Part shown: positions 41,544-50,558 of the stretch, in pieces
Layout of the letters: every line of letters starts with the position of its first letter
Numbering within the stretch: position 1 is the stretch's first letter
From: G964291335 sp964291335
GTDB lineage: Bacteria; Chloroflexota; Dehalococcoidia; Lucifugimonadales; UBA3495
Direction of reading: 5' to 3'
DNA length: 64,000 nt
Assembly: GCA_964291335.2 (NCBI GenBank)
Contig: OZ219748.1
Location: 620,001-684,000 of the forward strand
Position numbers and translations under genes: made by a program
Notes under the pieces: generated by a model
Databases searched by the model: none
Told to the model about the DNA's origin: nothing
The model's input: the letters and a program-made list of their open reading frames with translations, nothing else

Positions 41544-41876
41544 CCCTCTGCTCAACCCACAGCTATAGAGTCCGGTTCCGGCCAACGCTTTACAGCGGCA
41601 ACCTCTTCCCCAAACTGCCAGTCCCTCCGGCATATGAACACCCCAACCAGCTCGTTCAGGTCGGCTTGACCCCATACCGGCCATATGCTTTACTTGAGCC
41701 TCGGCGCTGTCCTCCGGTCGGCGAAGGAGTAGAGGATAGGAGTTCGGTACTTTTTGCAGTCTGAACGCCGCGATGGGGCCAGCCAGTCCGCAGCTTTTCA
41801 GGAAGGGTTCGCTTTAGTGGGCGCCGCCGAGAGGTGAGGGTTGAATAAAACATGGCCTTCCGAAGAGAGAAATCTT
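41544..41876. other. Intergenic region without recognised features
   Basis: About 330 bases between fbpC and a D-2-hydroxyacid dehydrogenase gene. I see no gene, repeat or clear promoter in it. Confidence 0.4.
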
Positions 41877-42857
41877 ATGAGAATTGCCGTTCTGGATGAC
41901 TACCAGGGAGTGGCGCGGCAAATGGCCGATTGGTCGGACTTGCCGGCCAATGCCCGGGTTGAAGTGTTTCGGGATCACCTGGCCGATGAAGCCCGGCTCG
42001 CCGCGCGCTTGCAGGGTTTTCAGGCCGTTATCGGGATGCGGGAACGGACACCCTTTCCACGAACCTTGCTGTCAAAACTGCCGGATTTGCGCCTGCTGAT
42101 TACCACCGGGGCCAGAAACGCCTCCTTTGACGTGCCGGCTGCTACTGAACTGGGCATAGTTGTTTGCGGCACCGGCGGGGCCGGAGAGGGGCCTACCGAG
42201 CTGACCTGGGGGCTCATCATCGGGTTGCTGCGGAAGATACCCCAGGAAGACCGTTCAACCCGCGAGGGGCGTTGGCAGACCACCATCGGCGTAGGACTGA
42301 AAGGCAAGACTTTAGGTTTAATCGGCCTGGGCCATATCGGCGGCCTGATGGCCCGGGTAGGCAATGCCTTCGCTATGAACGTCATTGCCTGGAGTCAGAA
42401 CCTGACGGCTCGACGGGCCGCCGAGTGTCAAGCGACTCTGGTGGATAAGGACACCCTCTTCTGCGCTTCCGACATTGCTTCAGTTCACCTGCGCCTCAGT
42501 GAACGCACCCGTGGCCTGGTAGGCGCGCGGGAAATTGGCTTAATGAAGCCCACCGCTTACCTGGTCAACATCTCCCGCGGCCCCATAGTGGACGAGGCGT
42601 CTCTGGTCAGCGCCCTGCGGAACGACCGCATCGCCGGCGCTGCCCTGGATACTTTCGACACGGAGCCCTTGCCCAAAGACCACCCTTTCCTGCAACTGGA
42701 GAACACCATCATCGCCCCTCATCTGGGCTACGTTACCGAGGAGGGATACCAGGCCTTTTACGCCGGGGCCATCGAGAATATCCGGGCTTACGCCGCCGGC
42801 GAGCCGGTTCGGGTAATCAACCCGGAGGTGCTGGGTTCGCCCCAACTGCGCCGCTGA
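41877..42857 (+). CDS. D-2-hydroxyacid dehydrogenase family protein
   Basis: 326 residues with the NAD-binding GLGHIGGLMARVGNAFAMNVIAW, the catalytic-region motif SERTRGLVGAREIGLMKPTAYLVNISRGPIVDEASLVSAL, and the final HLGYVTEEGYQAFY with the catalytic His. The substrate cannot be read from sequence; the family includes glyoxylate, hydroxypyruvate and phosphoglycerate dehydrogenases. I place the start at 41877, just after AGAGAG, rather than 12 codons upstream. Confidence 0.9.
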   Translation: MRIAVLDDYQGVARQMADWSDLPANARVEVFRDHLADEARLAARLQGFQAVIGMRERTPFPRTLLSKLPDLRLLITTGARNASFDVPAATELGIVVCGTGGAGEGPTELTWGLIIGLLRKIPQEDRSTREGRWQTTIGVGLKGKTLGLIGLGHIGGLMARVGNAFAMNVIAWSQNLTARRAAECQATLVDKDTLFCASDIASVHLRLSERTRGLVGAREIGLMKPTAYLVNISRGPIVDEASLVSALRNDRIAGAALDTFDTEPLPKDHPFLQLENTIIAPHLGYVTEEGYQAFYAGAIENIRAYAAGEPVRVINPEVLGSPQLRR

Positions 42858-42983
42858 AACAGCATGCAGGGCCGCCGCCGCCTTCCTCCCTGCGGCAGCC
42901 GTGAGACCGGTAGGCCGCCGCCGCTGCCTGACGGAAGACCCAGCCCAAAGAATACACTTGCCAGCTTTGCCAGGAGTTAGCGG

Positions 42984-43949
42984 ATGAAAGCAGTCAGACT
43001 GGAACAGTTCGGCGGCCCCGAAGTTCTGCAATGGAAGGACGTTCCGGAACCCGTGCCCCGGCCCAACCAGGCGCTGATTAAGGTGGACTCTTCCGGGGTT
43101 AACTACGCCGACATTATGCGGCGTCAGGGCAACTACCCTGGCCCGGACCTGCCGGCCACCCTCGGACTGGAAGCCGCCGGCGTTATTATCGGACTGGGCG
43201 CCGAGGTAACCGGCCTCAGCGTAGGGCAGCGGGTAATGGCCATGGGGCCTCAGGGCAACGCCGAATACGTGGCGGTCAACGCCAGCTTCGTTTTTCCCTA
43301 CCCGGAAACGGTGGATCCGGTGCAGGCCGGCGGCATGCCCATCGTTTTCCTGACCGCCTATCATCTGCTTAAAACCCGGGGGCAGGTGCAGCCGGGGGAT
43401 ACGGTGTTGATTCAGGCCGGGGCATCGGGCGTAGGCACTGTAGCTATTCAGTTGGCCAAGTCCTTTGGCGCCCGGGTAATCACTACCGCTTCCTCGGCAG
43501 AAAAGCTGGACCTGACGCGAACCCTGGGCGCCGACGAGACGATTAACTACGCCGCTCAGGATTTTGAGGAAGCGGTAAGGGAACTGACCGGCGGCAACGG
43601 CGTTGAACTGGTTCTGGAATGCGTCGGCGGGCCGGTACTGGAAAAGAGCGTCCGCTGCGTAGCCTCCTACGGCAAGCTAATCTCTTATGGAAATGCCTCG
43701 GGTACTGCCGCAGCCCTGGCCGCCGCAGATATTTTCGCCGCCAACCGCACGGTTATCGGCTTCAGTATGGGCCGGTCTCCCGCAGGCCGACTGGATCATT
43801 CGGCGGCTATGGCCGAACTCTTTCCCCTGCTGGCCGGCGGGCAGTTAAGGCTGGTAGTGGACCGGGTCCTGCCTATGGCGGAAGTTGCCCAGGCCCACCA
43901 ACATCTGTCAAATCGTGGCAGCCACGGCAAGGTAATTCTCACCCCCTAG
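42984..43949 (+). CDS. NADPH:quinone oxidoreductase-like medium-chain dehydrogenase
   Basis: 321 residues starting MKAVRLEQFGGPEVLQWKDVPEPVP, with VNYADIMRRQGNYP, GLEAAGVI and the NADPH site VLIQAGASGVGTVAIQLAKSFGARVITTASS. It lacks zinc ligands, as usual for the quinone reductase branch. Ribosome site CCAGGAG at good distance. Confidence 0.92.
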   Translation: MKAVRLEQFGGPEVLQWKDVPEPVPRPNQALIKVDSSGVNYADIMRRQGNYPGPDLPATLGLEAAGVIIGLGAEVTGLSVGQRVMAMGPQGNAEYVAVNASFVFPYPETVDPVQAGGMPIVFLTAYHLLKTRGQVQPGDTVLIQAGASGVGTVAIQLAKSFGARVITTASSAEKLDLTRTLGADETINYAAQDFEEAVRELTGGNGVELVLECVGGPVLEKSVRCVASYGKLISYGNASGTAAALAAADIFAANRTVIGFSMGRSPAGRLDHSAAMAELFPLLAGGQLRLVVDRVLPMAEVAQAHQHLSNRGSHGKVILTP

Positions 43950-43991
43950 TTGCTACAATGACGGCAAACGCAGCAAACAGGGGGCTACACC

Positions 43992-45125
43992 ATGGCTTTG
44001 GGAGCGCCAGCCAGACCGGGAGACCTGATACTCCTGGCCGGCACCCGCAAGGGAGCATTCATACTGACCGGGGATTCCACCCGAAATAACTGGCATACCA
44101 GCGGGCCTTTCTGTCCGGGAAGCGACGTCTTCCACCTGGTTTACGACCATCGGAATGGCGGTCAAGTGCTGGCCGCCGCCAACCATGTCATCTGGGGACC
44201 TCAGGTTGAGTATAGCCGGGACCTGGGACAAACTTGGGCACAAGCAGCGGAACAGCCCCGGTTCACCGGCGAAGGCGGGGCCACGGTAAACCGAATCTGG
44301 CATATTGAGCCGGGCCGGGAAACCGAGCCGGGCGCCCTTTACCTGGGCGTCGAGCCGGCAGCGCTGTTTCGGTCCCGGGACGGCGGCGACACCTGGCATG
44401 AAGTAACTGGCCTGTCCAACCACCCCACGCGGACGGAATGGAACCCGGGGTTTGGCGGGTTATGCCTCCACAGCATTGGCCTGGATCCGCAGAATGCCGA
44501 CCGAATGTGGGTCGGCATTTCCGCCGCCGGGGTGTTCCGAACCGATGACGGGGGGCAGCGCTGGCGACCGGCCAACCGGGGCGTGCGAGCCGATTTTGAC
44601 CCGGCCAATCCCTTGCCGGAATGGGGCCAATGCCCCCACAAGATGCTGCCCCATCCCGGAGCGCCCGGCCTGCTGTACCAGCAAAACCATTGCGGCGTTT
44701 ACCGCAGCAGCGACTACGGCGACAGTTGGCAGGACTTGTCCGAAGGGCTTCCCTCCCGCTTCGGTTTTGTCCTCGGGCTGCACCCCACCGAGCCAGACAC
44801 CCTGTACGTCCTGCCCGAGGACGAGGCCATCGGAACCGACGTGGGCGGAATGCTGCGGTACGTTTCCGGGGCTAAATGCCGCGTCTTTCGCAGCCGCAAC
44901 GGCGGCAGGAAGTGGGAACCTTTGACCCAGGGGCTGCCCCAGCAAAACGCCTACCTGCATACCTTGAGAGAAGGCATGGCTACCGACTGCCTGGAGCCGT
45001 TGGGCATCTACTTCGGCACGGTTAACGGCCAGATTTTCCACAGCCGCGATGACGGCGACCATTGGCGGCTGTTAGTGGAACACCTGCCGCCCATAAACTC
45101 GGTGGAAGTCGCCACGGTAGTCTAA
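43992..45125 (+). CDS. BNR/sialidase-like beta-propeller protein
   Basis: 377 residues with at least five Asp-box repeats: YSRDLGQTWAQA, RSRDGGDTWHEV, RTDDGGQRWRPA, RSSDYGDSWQDL, RSRNGGRKWEPL and HSRDDGDHWRLL. These form a six-to-eight bladed propeller of the sialidase/photosystem assembly-like superfamily. No signal peptide, and the catalytic Arg triad of sialidases is not evident, so a glycosidase role should not be assumed. It starts 42 bases after the quinone reductase gene. Confidence 0.8.
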   Translation: MALGAPARPGDLILLAGTRKGAFILTGDSTRNNWHTSGPFCPGSDVFHLVYDHRNGGQVLAAANHVIWGPQVEYSRDLGQTWAQAAEQPRFTGEGGATVNRIWHIEPGRETEPGALYLGVEPAALFRSRDGGDTWHEVTGLSNHPTRTEWNPGFGGLCLHSIGLDPQNADRMWVGISAAGVFRTDDGGQRWRPANRGVRADFDPANPLPEWGQCPHKMLPHPGAPGLLYQQNHCGVYRSSDYGDSWQDLSEGLPSRFGFVLGLHPTEPDTLYVLPEDEAIGTDVGGMLRYVSGAKCRVFRSRNGGRKWEPLTQGLPQQNAYLHTLREGMATDCLEPLGIYFGTVNGQIFHSRDDGDHWRLLVEHLPPINSVEVATVV

Positions 45126-45161
45126 CCCCGGGGTTTTTGACCCGGAATGCCGGCCAGCGGA

Positions 45162-45188
45162 AAGGGCGGGGCAATAAGTCCTGCCCTT
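45162..45188 (+). terminator. Possible terminator after the beta-propeller gene
   Basis: AAGGGCGGG pairs with CCTGCCCTT around a nine-base loop, followed by AAACTTTTAC. The T-run is weak and offset, so confidence is modest. It may act on both strands, serving the converging thi operon. Confidence 0.4.
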
Positions 45189-45250
45189 AAACTTTTACAA
45201 CCGTGGGCAGTCGGCTGATTCAGCGAACTGACTTTCTGGCGGCCTTGCCG

Positions 45251-45490
45251 TCAGCTGCCGGGCATTTCCTGTTTCAAGTAACTCAACAAGCGCCAAAAAT
45301 GGCGCCAAACCAGCCGGCGCTCGGAATCGGTTAAGGGGCGTCCCAACTGCCGCCGCCAGGCCAACACTCCCTGGCCGGCCAGGTAACCCCAACTGCCTGG
45401 TTCATCCCTGAGCCAGGCCCTCACCTGGTCGCGACGTTCCTCCATAACCGCAATCAGGAGGGTATCCAGCGATTGGACGGCGTCTTTCAT
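45251..45490 (-). CDS. Small protein of unknown function in the thi operon
   Basis: 79 residues, MKDAVQSLDTLLIAVMEERRDQVRAWLRDEPG. Mostly helical, Arg- and Trp-rich, no membrane segment. The ATG overlaps the thiS stop as ATGA, so it is coupled to thiS translation and controlled by the same TPP riboswitch. Not recognised; a sulfur-carrier or thiazole-pathway accessory role is inference from position alone. Confidence 0.6.
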   Translation of the reverse strand: MKDAVQSLDTLLIAVMEERRDQVRAWLRDEPGSWGYLAGQGVLAWRRQLGRPLTDSERRLVWRHFWRLLSYLKQEMPGS

Positions 45491-45699
45491 CCACCGCCCA
45501 CCGGCCGGACAATTTCCAGGGTATCGCCCTCGCGCAGCACTACCTCGGCAAAAGACTCCTTCTTGATAACTTCGCCGTTATAACCGACTGCTATGAACTG
45601 GAGGTTAAGGTCAAAGGCAGCCAGATAGGTTGCCAAATCGGTATCCTCGGCAACTTCCCTTCGCTTGCCGTTTACCGTCAAGTTTATCGTATCGGCCAT
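45487..45699 (-). CDS. thiS: Sulfur carrier protein ThiS
   Basis: 70 residues, ubiquitin-like: MADTINLTVNGKRREVAEDT and FAEVVLREGDTLEIVRPVGGG, ending in the C-terminal Gly-Gly needed for thiocarboxylation. Start chosen at ATG 45699 (GGGAG upstream); the frame is open 12 codons further. Feeds sulfur to ThiG. The activating enzyme ThiF is not in this operon. Confidence 0.93.
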   Translation of the reverse strand: MADTINLTVNGKRREVAEDTDLATYLAAFDLNLQFIAVGYNGEVIKKESFAEVVLREGDTLEIVRPVGGG

Positions 45700-45731
45700 G
45701 TCGCTATTGACTCCCGCCGGGTAATACAGTA

Positions 45732-46412
45732 TCAAGTCTCGCTAACGAAAGGCTCACACCAAACCGGCCGGTCGTCCACGGACGCAGCGGCCAGAATTGT
45801 CTCCTTAAGGCGTCGCGCCGCCTCACCCGGGTCGGGGTCGGCCAGAATATCGGTGATGACCGCCACGCCCTTGGCCCCGGCTGCGATAACCTCCCCGGCG
45901 TTAGCGGCGGTGATTCCCCCAATGGCAATGATGGGCAGCGGGCAGCGGGCCGCTATCCGGCGCGCCAGGCCCGGCCCGGCCGGGACTTCTCCAGGGTGCG
46001 AGCGGCTGGCGTACATAGCGCCAACCACCAGGAAATCCGCCCCGGCCGCCGCCGCTTCCTCGGCGCCGGCCACGGAATGTACCGACCGCCCAATCAAGTG
46101 AGCCTCCCCCAGAATCCGGCGCGCCGCCGCTACCGGAAGCGCCCCTTCGCCCAGCTGAACCCCGTCGGCTGGCAAGGCGGCGGCCACGTCAACCCGCTCG
46201 TTGATTACCAGCAATGCCCGGCTGCCGACAGCTTCCCGCAAGCGCGCCGCCAGGTCGAGTAAATCCGCCCCGCTCAAGTCCTTCTCCCGCACTTGCACCA
46301 GGTCAACGCCGCCAGCGGCGGCCGCGGCAACCCGGCCCACCAGGGCAGCCGCATCGCCAACCCGACGGTCGGTAACCAGGCAAAGGCAGGGGTTCGGCAA
46401 CATCCGAAGCAA
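45732..46412 (-). CDS. thiE: Thiamine-phosphate synthase
   Basis: 226 residues: PCLCLVTDRR, GVDLVQVREKDLSGADLL, VINERVDVAAALPADGVQLGE, GRSVHSVAGAEEAAAAGADFLVVGAMYASRSHPG and IAIGGITAANAGEVIAAGAKGVAVI. Couples the thiazole and pyrimidine moieties. Sits between thiG and thiS; the extreme N-terminus (TTG or ATG start) is uncertain by three codons. Confidence 0.95.
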   Translation of the reverse strand: MLRMLPNPCLCLVTDRRVGDAAALVGRVAAAAAGGVDLVQVREKDLSGADLLDLAARLREAVGSRALLVINERVDVAAALPADGVQLGEGALPVAAARRILGEAHLIGRSVHSVAGAEEAAAAGADFLVVGAMYASRSHPGEVPAGPGLARRIAARCPLPIIAIGGITAANAGEVIAAGAKGVAVITDILADPDPGEAARRLKETILAAASVDDRPVWCEPFVSET

Positions 46413-46420
46413 AGAACCCC

Positions 46421-47212
46421 CTAGCCGCCGGTCACAACCGGCTGAGGCACATCGGCAGTAGGGCTGCTGGCAGCGGCATAGGCGCGTACCGGAATACGCC
46501 CGGCCAGATAGGCTTTGCGGCCGGCTTCAACCCCCAGCTTGAAGGCCGCCGCCATCTGCGCCGGGTCTTCCGCCTGGGCGATGGCCGTGTTAACCAAAAC
46601 CGCCGAGGCCCCCATCTCCAGAGCCCTGGCGGCATCGGAAGGCACGGCCAACCCGGCATCCACCACCACCGGCACGTTAGCCTGCTCAATAATTATGCGC
46701 ACCTCTTCCGCCGTGTGAATACCCTGACCGGAACCAATGGCCGAACCCAGCGGCATCACCGTAGCGCAGCCCGCCTCCTCCAGGCGCCGCGCCAGCACCG
46801 GGTCAGCGTGAATATAAGGCAGTACGATGAAGCCTTCCTGTATCAGCCGGCGCGCCGCTTCCAGAGTGGCCGCCGGGTCGGGGAACAGGTACTTGGGGTC
46901 GGGAATAACTTCCAGCTTCACGAAGTCGGTCCTGGCTACCTCCCGTCCCAGGCGGGCCACGAACAGGGCCTCCTCTACTGTGGCGCAGCCGGCGGTGTTG
47001 GGCAGAATGTTATATTTGCTCCAGTCAATATAATCCAGAATCGTCTTTTCCGTGGGGTCTTCCAGGTTCAGCCGGCGGATAGCCACGGTAACCATGTCGG
47101 CGCCTGACGCGGCAATGGCCTCAACCATATCTTCGTTAGTGCGGTAACGTCCTGTACCCACAATCAAGCGAGAATTAAAGGGCTTGCCTGCGATTACCAG
47201 GTTATCGGACAT
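46421..47212 (-). CDS. thiG: Thiazole synthase
   Basis: 263 residues beginning MSDNLVIAGKPFNSRLIVGTGRY, with the Schiff-base Lys region DFVKLEVIPDPKYLFPD, VLPYIHADPVLARRLEEAGCATVMPLGSAIGSGQG and VVDAGLAVPSDAARALEMGASAVLVNTAIA. First gene of the riboswitch-controlled thiG-thiE-thiS operon. Start at 47212 is supported by AAGGAG. Confidence 0.96.
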   Translation of the reverse strand: MSDNLVIAGKPFNSRLIVGTGRYRTNEDMVEAIAASGADMVTVAIRRLNLEDPTEKTILDYIDWSKYNILPNTAGCATVEEALFVARLGREVARTDFVKLEVIPDPKYLFPDPAATLEAARRLIQEGFIVLPYIHADPVLARRLEEAGCATVMPLGSAIGSGQGIHTAEEVRIIIEQANVPVVVDAGLAVPSDAARALEMGASAVLVNTAIAQAEDPAQMAAAFKLGVEAGRKAYLAGRIPVRAYAAASSPTADVPQPVVTGG

Positions 47213-47236
47213 CGTTGACGCTCCTTGCAAAGGAAT

Positions 47237-47274
47237 AAAAAAAGAGCAACCGCTGCGGCTATTTGGCGGTTGCT
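47237..47274 (-). terminator. Riboswitch-controlled intrinsic terminator
   Basis: AGCAACCGC pairs with GCGGTTGCT (9 bp) around a 12-base loop and is followed by a run of seven T, all between the TPP aptamer and thiG. This indicates control by transcription termination. Confidence 0.88.
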
Positions 47275-47290
47275 ACCGGTTGACGTCTTT

Positions 47291-47380
47291 TCCCTACGCC
47301 GGCATTACCCGGATCAGGTATAGACGGTCGGCGGCGACTTTCGGCCACCCTCTCAGCCTGGCTTGCCCAAGCTCCCGCCA
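47291..47380 (-). promoter_or_regulatory. TPP riboswitch (THI element)
   Basis: Minus strand shows GGGAGCTTGG, then GGCTGAGAGGG, later ATACCTGATCCGGGTAATGC and CGTAGGGA, the conserved core of the thiamine pyrophosphate aptamer. It precedes thiG by about 80 bases, with an intrinsic terminator between, so thiG-thiE-thiS should be turned off by TPP. Confidence 0.95.
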
Positions 47381-47481
47381 GAACAACTATATGCTCAGTC
47401 TTGGTAATACTCTAGCACGGCGAGGAACAGTTCGTCAAACCGCCGGGCGCCGGCGCCCGGCGGTAAGTCAGCCCCCGATTT

Positions 47482-48156
47482 TCAGAGTTCATACTCCTTC
47501 AAATCGGGGGAGGCGACCAGCGGCGCCCCGGTGAGTTCCTGAACCTCTTCCACCGTCCACCCGGGAGCAATCTCTTGCAGCAGCAACCCCTTCGGCGCCG
47601 GCTGCATTACCGCCAGGTCAGTAACAATCAGGGACACACAGGCCTTGCCGGTAATGGGGTAAGTGCATTGTTGAACGACTTTTGGCCGGTTCTGGCGATC
47701 CGTATGCTCCATGGCAACTATGACCTGCCTGGCCCCGGCCGCCAGGTCCATTGCGCCTCCAATGTTGCCGACCCCTCGTTCCGGAAGCATCCAGTTGGCC
47801 AGGTCTCCCGTGGCCGAGACCTGATGGGCGCCCAGAACGGTTACATCCACGTGGCCGCCCCGAATCATGGCGAACCCTTCCACCGTACTGAAGTAGGCCA
47901 TGCCGGGAACCGGCAGCAGAAACTGCCCCCCGGCATTAATCAGGTCAATATCCTGGTCAGCTTCAGTTTCGGCCAAAGGGCCGCAGTTAAGCACGCCGCT
48001 TTCGCTGTGATAGAAGACCATGCGGCCTTCGGGTATGAAAGTGGAAACCAGCGTCGGAATGCCAATGCCCAGGTTGACGAAGCCACCATCAGGCAGTTCC
48101 CTGGCCACGCGCATGGCGATTACTTCCCGGCTCAGCCGTTCCTTTTCCGATACCAT
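47482..48156 (-). CDS. 3-oxoacid CoA-transferase-type subunit B
   Basis: 224 residues. Family I CoA-transferase beta subunit: GFVNLGIGIPTLVSTFIPEGRMVFYHSESGVLNCGP contains the catalytic Glu at residue 52 (S-E-S-G). Also present are the MIRGGHVDVTVLGAHQVSATGDLANW motif and TDLAVMQPAPKGLLLQEIAPG. The start is ATG 48156 after GAGGTG. It follows the fused transferase gene. It is the only beta copy in this cluster with the catalytic Glu. Confidence 0.9.
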   Translation of the reverse strand: MVSEKERLSREVIAMRVARELPDGGFVNLGIGIPTLVSTFIPEGRMVFYHSESGVLNCGPLAETEADQDIDLINAGGQFLLPVPGMAYFSTVEGFAMIRGGHVDVTVLGAHQVSATGDLANWMLPERGVGNIGGAMDLAAGARQVIVAMEHTDRQNRPKVVQQCTYPITGKACVSLIVTDLAVMQPAPKGLLLQEIAPGWTVEEVQELTGAPLVASPDLKEYEL

Positions 48157-48241
48157 CAACCCCGGCACCTCACAATTAGAGTTGCGCCCTCGGCCAATCA
48201 AACCCGCCCGGCCGGCCCGGCTCAAAGCCTTTCCGGGGCGG

Positions 48242-49618
48242 TTACTCGTAGGCGGAAAAACCCTCCGGTCGGACCACTATACGATCAATATAAACGCCCG
48301 GGGTAACGATAAGTTCCGGGTCCAGGGCGCCGGCTGGCAGAACTTCGTCCACTTCCACCACCGTAACCCGGGCTGCCGGGGCCATGACCGCATTGAAATT
48401 GCGCGACGTACCCCGGTAAACCACGTTGCCCAGGGTATCGGCCTGCTGCCCGCGAATCAGACAGAAGTCGGCGGTAAGCGCTTCCTCCAGGATATATTCC
48501 CGGCCGTCAATAACCCGCCGTTCCTTCCCTTCAGCAACCAGTGTGCCGACGCCGGTAGGCGTGTAAAAGGCTGCAATGCCGGCCCCACCGGCCCTGAGCC
48601 GTTCCGCCAAAGTACCCTGAGGCACCAGTTCCAGGGCCACTTCACCCCGGCGGTAGGCCAGCTCAAAGGAACTGGGACGGGAAGCGGACGGAGATACCGG
48701 GTAGGTGGCAATGGCCCTGGCCACCTGGCCGTTATCAATCAGGATGGAATGGTCAATCGCCAGCCGGCCCGGGGGAGTGCCAAAGTTTACCGCGCGGGCA
48801 ATTCCGGCTGTGTTGCTGATGATGGTAAGCCCTCCGATTCCCAGATCCCGCAGAGTTACCAGCAAATAATGCGCCATGCCGCCAGGCCCGCCAAACCCGT
48901 CAATCATCACCGTGGCCCCTTCCGGCAAGTCTTCTATCGCCGTCCGCCCGTCGGGGTAAAGTTTGTTGGGTCGCTCCCCGCCCGATGGCGAGGCATTCGG
49001 GTTAATTTCCTTCAATGCCGGGGCAATGCTTACCGGAGCGCCGGTAAGCGCAACTACATCCCCGGCGCGCCAGCCGGGGGCCACTTCGGTCAAAACCAGG
49101 CCTAGGGGGGAAACCTCCAGCACTGCCAGGTCGGTAACGATTAAATCCACGCAACGGCAGCCATCAACCAGGGGCAGGGCATCGGCTACCAGGTTAGGCC
49201 GGTCGTCGTGTCCAGTGTGGGACAGCATGGCAATCACCCGCCCGGCGGAGGCCAGGTTCACCGCCGAACCGGGGGCGAATACGCCGGGGGTTCCCGCAGT
49301 AGTCCAGCCGGTAAAATCGCCGCGGCCGTTAACCCGGGCAGGCTGAATCACCGCCACGTCCACGTGACCGCCTCGCCACATTCCGGCGACATCGGCCAAG
49401 CCGGCAATGAAAGCCCCCGGCGTCAGAACCGGCGCACCCGAGCTCCCGATTCGGTAGCCCAAAGCGCCGCTTGCGGAGAGCAGCTGATATGCCGCGGACG
49501 GGGACGTTACCTGCGCCACCCCGTCGGGCAGGCCCTCACCCAGCGCCACCACCGCGCCAGGGGGCAATTCGGCGACCACCCGCCGGGACATCTCCAGCAC
49601 GTCCAGTTTAGCCGGCAT
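48242..49618 (-). CDS. Fused CoA-transferase (beta-like N-half, alpha-like C-half) lacking the catalytic Glu
   Basis: 458 residues. Residues 1-205 match a family I beta subunit (MWRGGHVDVAVIQPARVNGRGDFTGW, TDLAVLEVSPLGLVLTEVAPGW), but the catalytic S-E-x-G is S-A-S-G at 48-51. After a short linker (PNASPSGGERPNKLYPDG), residues 225-458 match an alpha subunit (DGFGGPGGMAHYLLVTL, LAERLRAGGAGIAAFYTPTGVGTLVAEGKE, DTLGNVVYRGTSRNFNAVMAPAA). The order beta-alpha is reverse of the usual alpha-beta fusions. With an alpha gene upstream and a beta gene downstream, it looks like the joined middle of two tandem alpha-beta pairs. Confidence 0.85.
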   Translation of the reverse strand: MPAKLDVLEMSRRVVAELPPGAVVALGEGLPDGVAQVTSPSAAYQLLSASGALGYRIGSSGAPVLTPGAFIAGLADVAGMWRGGHVDVAVIQPARVNGRGDFTGWTTAGTPGVFAPGSAVNLASAGRVIAMLSHTGHDDRPNLVADALPLVDGCRCVDLIVTDLAVLEVSPLGLVLTEVAPGWRAGDVVALTGAPVSIAPALKEINPNASPSGGERPNKLYPDGRTAIEDLPEGATVMIDGFGGPGGMAHYLLVTLRDLGIGGLTIISNTAGIARAVNFGTPPGRLAIDHSILIDNGQVARAIATYPVSPSASRPSSFELAYRRGEVALELVPQGTLAERLRAGGAGIAAFYTPTGVGTLVAEGKERRVIDGREYILEEALTADFCLIRGQQADTLGNVVYRGTSRNFNAVMAPAARVTVVEVDEVLPAGALDPELIVTPGVYIDRIVVRPEGFSAYE

Positions 49619-49664
49619 TCTGACCGCACATGCTCCAAAAAAACGCAGCGACCAAGCAAGGCCG

Positions 49665-50366
49665 CTACCCGCTGGCTACTACCCGATTGACAAAAATGCC
49701 CGGAGTTATAACAGCCTCCGGGTTCAAGCCACCCGGCGGCACCACCTGATCCGCCTCGGCTATGGTAAGTTTGGCCGCCATAGCCATCACCGGCCCCCAA
49801 TTCCGGCCAACGCTTTGATATATCAGGTTGCCCAGGGTATCGGCAACGGCTGCTTTAATCAGCGCCAGGTCGGCCTTTAAGGGCAGCTCCAGCAGGGCTT
49901 CCCGGTTACCGAATGTTCGCTTTTCCCGGCCCGCCGCAAAGCGAGTGCCGACAGCGTCAGGCAGGAAAACCCCGCCAATGCCGGCTCCGCCGGCTCTGAG
50001 CCTTTCCGCCAGAACGCCCATGGGAACCACTTCAACTTCCAGTTCGCCCGACTGCCAGCGTTCCTCGATGACACCGCCCGGCCCGGGGAGCCACGGCAAC
50101 GGGGAAATCAGCTTTCTGACTTGCCCGTTGGCTACCAGCCGGGCTACGCCGCCGGTGGAATCCGCCGAACAAACACAGGTCAACCGGCCAATACCGCTAT
50201 CTGCCAGAGCCTGCAAAAGACGCCGGGGCGCTCCGGCTCCGGCAAAGCCGGCAACCAGCACCGTCGCTTCATCAGAGACGCCGGACAAGGCGGATTCGGC
50301 TGAAGGGTAAACTTTCCCTGGGCCCAACGCTGCCTCCCTAAAGAGTTTCGAGTATTTTACCAGCAA
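49665..50366 (-). CDS. CoA-transferase subunit A
   Basis: 233 residues: VLVAGFAGAGAPRRLLQALADSGI (glycine-rich CoA loop region), LAERLRAGGAGIGGVFLPDAVGTRFAAGREKR, LIKAAVADTLGNLIYQSVGRNWGPVMAMAAK and EVITPGIFV-like end. A family I alpha subunit, upstream of the fused beta-alpha gene by 46 bases. The first residues (MLVKYSKLFREAAL) may be extra; a start near 50330 is also possible. Confidence 0.85.
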   Translation of the reverse strand: MLVKYSKLFREAALGPGKVYPSAESALSGVSDEATVLVAGFAGAGAPRRLLQALADSGIGRLTCVCSADSTGGVARLVANGQVRKLISPLPWLPGPGGVIEERWQSGELEVEVVPMGVLAERLRAGGAGIGGVFLPDAVGTRFAAGREKRTFGNREALLELPLKADLALIKAAVADTLGNLIYQSVGRNWGPVMAMAAKLTIAEADQVVPPGGLNPEAVITPGIFVNRVVASG

Positions 50367-50558
50367 TCGGGTCGGCCGTCATTTTGGCAAACGGTATTGC
50401 GGACTTTCAACTGGCCGATTCGCTGCTGCATTACCGGCAACATCCGCTGCTAAAACACTGTGCCGGAAACCGGCCTGCGCTGCCGGGCGGCGGCAAAATA
50501 CTACCGCCCCGACAATTCGGGGCGGTAATCAGAGGTTGCCGGCAAAGGTATGCCCGGG

